Position numbers and translations under genes: made by a program. From Hormiphora californensis (Eukaryota; Ctenophora; Tentaculata; Cydippida; Pleurobrachiidae): 64,000 bases of DNA. Below the pieces are notes generated by a model. The model searched no databases and was not told the DNA's origin. It saw nothing but the letters and a program-made list of their open reading frames with translations. The stretch covers positions 701,501-765,500 of the forward strand of contig CM035353.1 in NCBI GenBank assembly GCA_020137815.1. Direction: 5' to 3'. Each line of letters begins with the position of its first letter. The first letter of the stretch is position 1. Shown piece after piece: positions 55,244 through 64,000 of the stretch.

Positions 55244-58200
55244 ATGTTGCCAGGTCCAGCGAGGAGATTGGACTCTTTTGGAGGTGGTAATTTCTGGAAT
55301 AATCTTGGTAAACTAGGTCAGTACCAGTCAAATCGCAACAAATATATAGGCAAACTTATCGATATACCACCCCTTTTCAATTGAAATTAACCCCATCCCT
55401 CCTCAGCTATTGACAACGACGCTGTAATGGTAGGCTCTGGATTTCCCGATTTCCCTGCACCAGACTTCCTGCAGCAGGAAGTCGTCAAGGCTGTCGCTAA
55501 ACCCTCTGCTAATTGGTAAGTTTACCTTGTGTAGCTCACCCCGCTCTGTGATTCTTCTTCTTCCGAGTACAGCTGGGCTTGCCAACGAATAGCAGGATTG
55601 GTTGAAGAGTTTTTTTTCTCGCGACCTCTCCGCCACAGTATTCATCAACTCTGTGACGTGTCGGTAGATCAAACTTTACCCGACGATTTTCTAAAAATAA
55701 GTTGTAAGGGGCCTGTCAGACCTGATTTGATTCTCAGTGCCCCCAGATGGGGTCCAGTGTCCACGGCGCCAGGCAGTACTATCAGGGGGATCATATCTGG
55801 GGGTCTCGAGATGCCGGTTTGTATTGTTATTAACAATACAAACATTAACAATGTTATTGTTCTATCTGTATTGAATTCTACCGGCAGGTACACCAGAGAG
55901 CAGGGGCACCTTCGATTAGTACACGCCCTCTCCGCTGAATACTCGCCCCTCTTTCAAAGAACAATCGATGCCCTTACAGGTACACAAGAGGTAAAGGGCA
56001 CCCCCGCCTAGTACACGCCCTCTCCGCAGAATATTCGCCACTTTTTAACAGACCAATTGATGTCTTTACAGAGATCACGACGACAGCAGGAGCGTACGAA
56101 GCTCTGTATGGGACCATTGCCGCTTTCGTTGATGAAGGTGACGAGGTGATAGTGTTTGAACCTCACTTTGATGCCTATCTAGATGACACAGTGCTATCCG
56201 GGGGGAAGTTAACCAGAGTGCCCCTTGTCGCCCCTTCAGGTAAATTACAGCAACAATTTGAGTCGCCTGACACTGTATGAACAATTCAATAGCAACTATA
56301 TATATATACCGCGAGTGCACATATCACTCCCGCTCCGCGCGACCATTTGCACGGTGAAATATGCACTCTGCTTCCGCGGGAGCGTGCAGATATAGTAGTG
56401 GAAGCTCTTACGGTATTTCCCACGCCCCGTGGGAAAGTTTTTGACCGTGGGAAAGTTTTCAAACCGTGGGAAAAGAGAGATACATACAATAACATACAAA
56501 AAATAATTATTTTTTTAAAGTTATTGTATGTATCTCTCTTTTCCCACGGTTTGAAAACTTTCCCACGGTCAAAAACTTTCCCACGGGGCGTGGGAAATAC
56601 CGTAAGAGCTTCCACTATAGGGGTAGCGGGATATAAGTAAGAACAGTGTCCCCTCAGTGTTTTTACACCTTATTCACACACAAACACACAGAATATGACT
56701 GACACAGTGCCAAGCGACACAAAGTCTGTCAAATTACACTCACTCTCCCTCTTTCTCTCACTAATTATCCCCTTATCATGTTTTGTTGTTCACTATTTCC
56801 AAGAATTCCAATCTCCCTCTCTCATATCTCTCTCTTTATCCCTCTCTTCTTTTCACTGTTAAAACTGTCAAAACGTGGTCCCCTTGTGTGTAAAAGGTGT
56901 AGTAGTGTATTTTTGTGTAGTTTTGCTTAGTTTGTACCTTGTTTTGTCATATCTCTCTGTGTGTAATCACCCAAAATTATGATTGTTTTGCTTGTCATGT
57001 GCTTTCTCGCGGAATATATACTCAATAACGTCCTGCACGGCTTGTGCAAGCGGTCCTATATCGCACTCGTTTCACTCGTGCAATATAGGTGTGAAATGCA
57101 CTCCAGCTTCGCTGTCGTGCATTTCACCTCCATATACGCTCTGCAGTGCAGAGCGTATATGGCGCGCTTGCACTGCGTGCAGAACGTTATGTACTATATA
57201 TCGAACACTCTTCCGCTGTAGCGGAATTCTATCATTCCTCAATTCCTCTATTTCAGAAGGTAGGGTAGAAAGGGGTAAAATGGCACACGGGGTAAAATGG
57301 CACATGTATGGGGTAAAATGGTCCTAGTTATTACATCTAGTCACGTGACTTTTTCTCCAGCGGAGACCTGCTCGTTCTGTTCCGAATTTTTGCTTTAAAA
57401 CTGCTGTAATTTCTGTTTGAGTTGGCCGATTTTAATTTTGCAAAAACTGCCAGTTAGGGTTTTTATCCTTCTAAAACTTGGTATAAAAATTTTTCAAAAA
57501 ACCCACTATTAAGTTGATTAAATTGTCAAATTAGTCAAACTGGGGTAAAATGGTTCACCCTCGCTGGGGTAAAATGGTTCACCCTGGGACCAATGAAATC
57601 GAGCCTCCAATACCACGTGATACCAACTGGAGTAAAATGGTCCAGCACACTGGGGTAAAATGGTCCAGCAGAACAGAAATTACTGAAGATAACATGGACC
57701 ATTTTACCCCAGTGCTCTAACAACACCAGGCACGTGATAAAAATCGAGCAATGCTATTGGCTGGACCATTTTACCCCAGTGCAAAATTTCCAAAAAAAGC
57801 CCTACCAAACTTTTTGGATTGATTAATTAAGCTATTAAATAAAACTTTCAGATTTTAAAATTTAGCTCGTCTGAAAGGAAAACGTTTCATTGGATAGCCT
57901 TTATAATTTTTTTTCTTCTTGCTGTATAAATTGAGTATTTTAGAACCTAAAACGTTAGAAAGTGTGCCATTTTACCCCTTTCTACCCTAGTAGTGAGCCA
58001 ATATGGACAATTGACAGAGAGAAAATGGAAGAGGCGATATCAGACAAAACAAAATTGTTAATCCTTACCACACCCCATAATCCAACAGGTAGCATGATAT
58101 TCTAACTGCTAACCCTATTTGGAACTTCATCCAGAAAACGTGGGCGTGTCCAAAATTGCCGACCCCTTATTATGACCTGCAGCTACCTCCCTATCTTGAC

Positions 58201-59089
58201 CCCTATAATAACACCCCCACCCAGCTATATTAACCTGCAGCTACCCCCCCCCCCCCCCCCCCCCCCGTTCAGGGAAGGTGTTCAGCAGGGAAGAGTTGGA
58301 GTACATTGGAGGGCTGTGTAAGCAGTATGACGTCATAATTCTATCTGATGAAGTCTATGAGAGGAGTGTTTCAGAGGGGAGACAACACGTTAGAATTGGG
58401 GCACTACCTGGTATGTGATATGTAGTTGTTTGTTGGGTAGTATTATACCTGTCAGAGCAAAGACCTGCAACTCTATTCTCAGTGCGCGAGAAAAGTGGTC
58501 AGAGCATTGCCCAATTATTATTTTAACAAGCTCTACTCTGCAAGGTATGTGGGAGAGGACTATCACAGTCGGCAGCTTTGGGAAATCTTTTTCCGTGACT
58601 GGCTGGCGGATTGGGTGGGCCCTTGGACCCCCGCACCTCATTTCCCCAATAAACGAGGTTACAGTCCGAACTACGGGACACGCTCCTACCATCCTCCAAG
58701 AGGCTGCAGCAGGGGGACTAGAAAGGGAGACCCGGTTACGTGGCCTACCAGAAAGTTACACCACCTGGTTTTCAAGGACTATAGAAAGGAACTGTTCCAA
58801 ACTGTGTGCTGCTTTTAGTGACATTGGTTGTGTACCATTGAAGCCAGAGGGTGGGTTCTTCCTAGTTGTTGATACAGCACCCATGAATTGGAGTTTTGAG
58901 GGTGAATACGGGCTGGAGTGTGTAAAGTGGCTGACTGTAGAGTGTAAATTAGCTGTTTTACCACTCAGTGTATTTTATGGAACTGACAACAAGGCCTTGG
59001 CGGGAAAGTGTATTAGAGTTTGCTGTGCTAAATCGGACCATACTATTGAGAGGGCATGTACGATAATTCGTTCACTTATGAAAACTTGA
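55244..59089 (+). CDS. Kynurenine aminotransferase-like (KYAT1/KYAT3 family), exon 4 split by a TIR element
   Basis: Class I PLP-dependent aminotransferase (kynurenine/glutamine, cysteine-conjugate lyase family). Exons 55244-55307, 55407-55515, 55980-56239, [57257-57262 + 57990-58088], 58273-58410 and 58545-59089; after removing 57263-57989 they join to 406 residues (human KYAT1 422). Seen: GSGFPDFPAPDF; WYTRGKGHPRLVHALS; EITTTAGAYEALYGTI; DEGDEVIVFEPHFDAY; ILTTPHNPTG (family TPHNPLG); ILSDEVYERSV; TVGSFGKSFSVTGWRIGW with the PLP lysine in GKSF; EGGFFLVVD; CIRVCCAKSD. KYAT1 and KYAT3 are not separable. With the element present, none of the donor/acceptor pairs I tried restores the frame, so this allele may be null. 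A short uORF (ATG AAA TAA) precedes the start. Confidence 0.85.
55713..55776. repeat. CTGTC..GGCGCCAGGCAG short element
   Basis: CTGTCAGACCTGATTTGATT ... CCAGATGGGGTCCAG ... CGGCGCCAGGCAG in intron 2 of the aminotransferase gene; a diverged copy of the 26763 family. Confidence 0.65.
55888..56071 (+). repeat. 92-bp exon duplication in the aminotransferase gene
   Basis: 55888-55979 and 55980-56071 are direct tandem copies of 92 bp, each starting GTACAC and ending TTACAG, so the junction reads CTTACAG^GTACAC. Both encode YTR..GH.RLVHALSAEYSPLF. Because 92 is not a multiple of 3, including both shifts the frame to a stop (TAG at about 56009). The second copy continues as the real exon; the first has its own acceptor (ACCGGCAG). 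Confidence 0.92.
56396..56617. mobile_element. 222-bp foldback MITE
   Basis: Arms of about 98 bp, almost perfect: GTGGAAGCTCTTACGGTATT ... AGAGATACATACAATAAC and inverse, flanked by TA. The arm itself contains CGTGGGAAAGTTTT repeats. In aminotransferase intron 3. Confidence 0.92.
57027..57188. repeat. Cloverleaf-like set of three hairpins inside an inverted repeat
   Basis: Outer arms AACGTCCTGCACGGCTTGTG / TTGCACTGCGTGCAGAACGTT enclose three consecutive hairpins: CCTATATCGCAC...GTGCAATATAGG; GTGAAATGCAC...GTGCATTTCAC; CCATATACGCTCTGCA/TGCAGAGCGTATATGG. Related imperfect hairpins lie at 56300-56390. Possibly a foldback element of unusual architecture. Confidence 0.85.
57263..57987. mobile_element. 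725-bp TIR element inserted in an aminotransferase exon
   Basis: 26-bp perfect terminal repeats starting GGGTAGAAAGGGGTAAAATG, flanked by TA (57261-57262, 57988-57989). Removing it and one TA restores the exon in frame (...GAA GGT AGT AGT GAG CCA...). The interior has about ten GGGGTAAAATGG words in both orientations, like subterminal transposase sites. No transposase. TA target suggests a Tc1/mariner-related mover. Confidence 0.92.
58239..58266. repeat. Poly-C run in the exon 5 acceptor region
   Basis: A run of more than 20 C immediately before CGTTCAG^GG of the aminotransferase gene; assembly of its length may be unreliable. Confidence 0.85.
58449..58510. repeat. CTGTC-family element in aminotransferase intron 5
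   Basis: CTGTCAGAGCAAAGACCTGC ... CGCGAGAAAAGTGGTCAGAGCATTG, a diverged copy occupying about half of this 134-bp intron. Confidence 0.65.
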
Positions 59090-59260
59090 CTGGTGCTTAA
59101 GTTTATATTTGTACTATTTGTGTGACCCTTTTAAAATATATTTCACTGCTGTACAATTCTAACTCATTAACCTTTTTAACCCCTGCGTTTCTTTTTATTA
59201 TATCGTGGGGGAGGGATCAAGGTTGATACAATGGCTACCTCTGCTTCAAGTTCGCAGATA
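59090..59260. other. 3' flank of the aminotransferase gene
   Basis: AT-rich; no further gene or clear element before the satellite. Confidence 0.5.
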
Positions 59261-62200
59261 TTCTCTAAGAAACTTTCCCATCTTTCTAAGAAACTTTCCC
59301 ACCTTTACCCTCCTAATCTCTAAGAAACTTTCACACCTTTACCCTCCTAATCTCTAAGAAACTTTCCAATCTTTACTCTCCTAATCTCTAAGAAACTTTC
59401 CCAGCTTTACCCTCCTAGTCTCTAAGAAACTTTATCACTTTGACCCACCGTATCTCTAAGAAACTTTCCCACGTTGACCCACCTAATCTCTAAGAAACTT
59501 TTCCACTTTGACCCACCTTATCTCTAAGAAACTTTCTCACTTTGACCCACCTAATCTCTAAGAAACTTTCTCACTTTGACCCACCTTATCTCTAAGAAAC
59601 TTTCCCACTTTGACCCACCTTATCTCTAAGAAACTTTTTCACTTTGACCCACCTTATCTCTAAGAAACTTTCCCACTTTGACCCACCTAATCTCTAAGAA
59701 AGTTTCTCACTTTGACCCACCTTATCTCTAAGAAACTTTCCCACTTTGACCCACCTTATCTCTAAGAAACTTTCTCACTTTGACCCACCGTATCTCTAAG
59801 AAACTTTCCCACGTTGACCCACCTAATCTCTAAGAAACTTTTCCACTTTGACCCACCTTATCTCTAAGAAACTTTCTCACTTTGACCCACCTAATCTCTA
59901 AGAAACTTTCTCACTTTGACCCACCTTATCTCTAAGAAACTTTCCCACTTTGACCCACCTTATCTCTAAGAAACTTTTTCACTTTGACCCACCTTATCTC
60001 TAAGAAACTTTCCCACTTTGACCCACCTAATCTCTAAGAAAGTTTCTCACTTTGACCCACCTTATCTCTAAGAAACTTTCCCACTTTGACCCACCTTATC
60101 TCTAAGAAACTTTCACACTTTGACCCACCTTATCTCCAAGAAACTTTCCCACGTTGACCCACCTAATCTCTAAGAAACTTTTCCACTTTGACCCACCTGA
60201 TCTCTAAGAAACATTCCGACGTTGACCCACCTAATCTCTAAGAAACTTTCTCACTTTGGCCTACCTTATCTCTAAGAAACTTTCTCACTTTGACCCACCT
60301 AATCTCTAAGAAACTTTCCCACTTTGACCCACCTTATATCTAAGAAACTTTCTCACTTTGACCCACCTTATCTCTAAGAAACTTTCCCACTTTGACCCAC
60401 CTTATCTCTAAGAAACTTTTTCACTTTTACCCATCTTATCTCTAAGAAACTTTCTCACTTCGACCCACCTTATCTCTAAGAAACTTTCCCACTTTGACCC
60501 ACCTTATCTCTAAGAAACTTTTTCACTTTTACGGTTTACCCACCTTATCTCTAAGAAACTTTCTCAATTTGACCCACCTTATCTCTAAGAAACTTTCCCA
60601 CTTTGACCCACCTTATCTCTAAGAAACTTTCCCACTTTGACCCACCTTATCTCTAAGAAACTTTCTCACTTTGACCCACCTTATCTCTAAGAAACTTTCC
60701 CACGTTGACCCACCTAATCTCTAAGAAACTTTTCCACTTTGACCCACCTTATCTCTAAGAAACTTTCTCACTTTGACCCACCTTATCTCTAAGAAACTTT
60801 CTCACTTTGACCCACCTTATCTCTAAGAAACTTTTCCACTTTGACCACCTTATCTCTAAGAAACTTTCCCACTTTGACCCACCTTATTTCTAAGAAACTT
60901 TCTCACTTTGACCCACCTTATCTCTAAGAAACTTTCTCACTTTGACCCACCTTATCTCTAAGAAACTTTCTCACTTTGACCCACCTTATCTCTAAGAAAC
61001 TTTCTCACTTTGACTCACCTTATCTTTAAGAAACTTTCTCACTTTGACCCACCTTATCTCTAAGAAACTTTTCCACTTTGACCCACCTGATCTCTAAGAA
61101 ACGTTCTTACGTTGACCCACCTAATCTCTAACAATCTTTTTCACTTTGACCCACCTTATCTCTAAGAAACTTTCTCACTTTGACCCACCTTATCTCTAAG
61201 AAACTTTTTCACTTTGACCCACCTTATCTCTAAGAAACTTTCTCACTTTGACCCACCTTATCTCTAAGAAACTTTCTCACTTTGACCCACCTTATCTCTA
61301 AGAAACTTTCTCACTTTGACCCACCTTATCCCTAAAAAACTTTCTCACTTTGACCCACCTTATCTCTAAGAAACTTTCTCACTTTGACCCACCTTATCTC
61401 TAAGAAACTTTCTCACTTTGACCCACCTTATCTCTAAGAAACTTTCTCACTTTGACTCACCTTATCTTTAAGAAACTTTCTCACTTTGACCCACCTTATC
61501 TCTAAGAAACTTTTCCACTTTGACCCACCTGATCTCTAAGAAACGTTCCCACGTTGACCCACCTAATCTCTAACAATCTTTTTCACTTTGACCCACCTTA
61601 TCTCTAAGAAACTTTCTCACTTTGACCCACCTAATCTCTAAGAAACTTTCTCACTTTGACCCACCTTATCTCTAAGAAACTTTCTCACTTTGACCCACCT
61701 TGTCCCTAAAAAACTTTCTCACTTTGACCCACCTTATCTCTAAGAAACTTTTCCACTTTGACCCACCTGATCTCTAAGAAACTTTCCCACGTTGACCCAC
61801 CTAATCTCTAAGAAACTTTTTCATTTTGACCCATCTTATCTCTAAGAAACTTTCTCACTTTGACCCACCTAATCTCTAAGAAACTTTCTCATTTTGACCC
61901 ACCTTATCTCTAAGAAACTTTCTCACTTTGACCCACCTTATCTTTAAGAAACTTTCTCACTTTGACCCACCTTATCTCTAATAAACTTTCCCACTTTGAC
62001 CCACCTAATCTCTAAGAAACTTTCTCACTTTGACCCATCTTATCTCTAAGAAACTTTCTCACTTTGACCCACCTAATCTCTAAGAAACTTATCCACTTTG
62101 ACCCACCTGATCTCTAAGAAACTTTCCCACGTTGACCCACCTAATCTCTAACAAACTTTTTCACTTTGACCCACCTTATCTCTAAGAAACTTTCTCACTT

Positions 62201-64000
62201 TGACCCACCTAATCTCTAAGAAACGTTCTCACTTTGACCCACCTTATCTCTAAGAAACTTTTCCACTTTGACCCACCTTATCTCTAAGAAACTTTCCCAC
62301 TTTGACCGACCTTATCTCTAAGAAACTTTCTCACATTGACCCACCTTATATCTAAGAAACTTTCCCACTTTGACCCACCTAATCTCTAAGAAACTTTCTC
62401 ACATTGACCCACCTTATATCTAAGAAACTTTTTCACTTTGACCCACCTAATCTCTGAGAAACTTTCGCACTTTGACCCACCTTATCTCTAAGAAACTTTC
62501 TCACTTTGACCCACCTTATCTCTAAGAAACTTTCTCACTTTGACCCACCTTATCTCTAAGAAACTTTCTCACTTTGACCCACCTTATCTTTAAGAAACTT
62601 TCTCACTTTGACCCACCTAATCTCTAAGAAACTTTCTCACTTTGACCCACCTTATCTCTAAGAAACTTTCTCACTTTGACATGACCCACCTTATCTCTAG
62701 GAAACTTTCTCACTTTGACCCACCTTATCTCTAAGAAACTTTCTCACTTTGACCCACCTTATCTCTAAGAAACTTTCCCACTTTGACCCACCTTATCTCT
62801 AAATAACTTTTCCACTTTGACCCACCTGATCTCTAAGAAACTTTCCCACGTTGACCCACCTAATCTCTAAGAAACTTTTTCACGTTGACCCACCTAATCT
62901 CTAAGAAACTTTTTCACTTTGACCCACCTATAGTCGAATTTTTTATTTAAGCGACAGGCCGCCGCGCACTCAATTAGTTAATTGGTCATATCTCCGGTTC
63001 CTGATAAGATAAAGACTTGATCCTGGTTGCGTTGGAAAGATAAAAATTTTATCTTTCCAATGGCACCAAGAAAAATTCGCTAGCTTATCAGGAACCGGAA
63101 ATCGATTTCAAGCGCTGCATTTTGATACGCGGCGGCCTGTCGCTTCAATAAAAATTAGACTTTAATCTCTAAGAAACTTTCTCACTTTACCCACCTTATC
63201 TCTAAGAAACTTTCTCACTTTGACATGACCCACCTTATCTCTAGGAAACTTTCTCACTTTGACCCACCTTATCTCTAAGAAACTTTCTCACTTTGACCCA
63301 CCTTATCTCTAAGAAACTTTCCCACTTTGACCCACCTTATCTCTAAATAACTTTTCCACTTTGACCCACCTGATCTCTAAGAAACTTTCCCACGTTGACC
63401 CACCTAATCTCTAAGAAACTTTTTCACGTTGACCCACCTAATCTCTAAGAAACTTTTTCACTTTGACCCACCTTATCTCTAAGAAACTTTCCCACTTTGA
63501 CCCACCTTATCTCTAAGAAACTTTCCCACTTTGACCACCTTATCTCTAAGAAACTTTCCCACTTTGACCGACCTTATCTCTAAGAAACTTTCTCACTTTG
63601 ACCCACCTAATCTCTAAGAAACTTTCTCACTTTGACCCACCTTATCTCTAAGAAACTTTCCCACTTTGACCCACCTTATCTCTAAGAAACTTTTCCACTT
63701 TGACCCACCTGATCTCTAAGAAACTTTCCCACGTTGACCCACCTAATCTCTAACAAACTTTTTCACTTTGACCCACCTTATCTCTAAGAAACTTTCTCAC
63801 TTTGACCCACCTAATCTCTAAGAAACTTTCTCACTTTGACCCACCTTATCTCTAAGAAACTTTCCCACTTTGACCCACCTTATCTCTAAGAAACTTTCCC
63901 ACTTTGACCGACCTTATCTCTAAGAAACTTTCTCACTTTGACCCACCTTATCCCTAAAAAACTTTCTCACTTTGACCCACCTTATCTCTAAGAAACTTTT
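59261..64000. repeat. 34-bp satellite array, running off the right edge
   Basis: Unit TATCTCTAAGAAACTTTCTC ACTTTGACCCACCT with variants (TTTCCCAC, GTTGACC, CTAATCTC, CTGATCTC). Well over 100 copies. Variants recur in order: the CCACCGTATCTC variant at 59452 and 59787 marks a higher-order repeat of about 10 units (340 bp); TTGACATGACCC with CTCTAGGAAAC at about 62670 and 63215 marks another. One 230-bp insertion at 62932. No ORF. Confidence 0.97.
62932..63161. mobile_element. 230-bp foldback/TIR element inside the satellite
   Basis: Ends AGTCGAATTTTTTATTTAAG, CGACAGGCCGCCGCG and inverse CGCGGCGGCCTGTCG, CTTCAATAAAAATTAGACT. Centre is a further palindrome, GATAAAAATTTTATCTTTCC, flanked by CCGGTTCCTGATAAG / CTTATCAGGAACCGG. 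It is the only non-satellite sequence in 4.7 kb. Confidence 0.9.

Noticed and set aside
57260-57991. Introner: TIR element spliced out exactly as a new intron
   Set aside because: AAG^GTAGGG with CCCTAG^T gives a frameshift, and the other AGs nearby also fail; kept as a disrupting insertion.
59261-64000. Regular short repeats resembling a CRISPR array
   Set aside because: Units are directly adjacent 34-bp satellite copies with no unique spacers and no cas genes; the window is eukaryotic.

Overview
This is a metazoan-type nuclear window. Every recognisable gene is split by GT-AG introns, there is a UGA-decoding selenoprotein, and the rest is eukaryotic retrotransposons, foldback MITEs, satellites and long (CT)n tracts. 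Genes are compact (some about 200 bp apart, many introns under 300 bp) but sit in very repeat-rich DNA. An early-branching or marine invertebrate such as a sponge would fit. That is an inference from style only; the sequence does not name the species.

Layout. 1-10731: nearly identical Penelope-like retroelements (PLEs) in a minus-strand tandem abutting head-to-head a plus-strand tandem that holds one intact 946-residue RT/GIY-YIG ORF (7721-10561); a LINE with RNase H is nested in one minus copy, flanked by a 14-bp target duplication. 10731-12110: a minisatellite of about 30 units, each carrying a copy of a 5' splice site of the adjacent minus-strand gene exon (12079-12516). 13480-17044: promoter-like CACGTG cluster and an RNF185/RNF5-type E3 ligase gene. 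17339-18593: nested foldback elements. 18849-20750: selenoprotein T with in-frame UGA and a well-formed SECIS. 20.8-25.6 kb: mostly non-coding, with MITEs. 25676-29162: unrecognised acidic-protein gene on the minus strand. 30.7-31.2 kb: possible terminal exon. 31405-34185: SSU72 phosphatase. 35.5-40.3 kb: satellite of about 475 bp units. 41998-54671: SLC2/GLUT-type sugar transporter with possible alternative first exons 4-8 kb upstream; that long intron holds a 32-bp-scale satellite and a 4.2 kb inverted-repeat element. 55244-59089: kynurenine aminotransferase-like gene, with one exon tandemly duplicated and another split by a TIR element. 59261-64000: 34-bp satellite running off the window.

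Main observation. In at least five genes here, tandem duplications and minisatellites begin and end at exon-intron junctions, so the repeat unit is a splice site plus a few exon bases. Examples are SELENOT intron 1 (11 decoy acceptors, mostly 39-bp in-frame units), the minus-strand gene at 12 kb (about 30 decoy donors), six places in the SLC2 gene, SSU72 intron 3, and a 92-bp AG^GT-bounded exon duplication in the aminotransferase gene. This matches the tandem-genomic-duplication model of intron change and deserves a genome-wide test. A second theme is several families of very short non-autonomous elements whose target duplications are still readable.

The genes have no obvious shared pathway. 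RNF185 and SELENOT are both ER-membrane proteins and adjacent, which may be chance.
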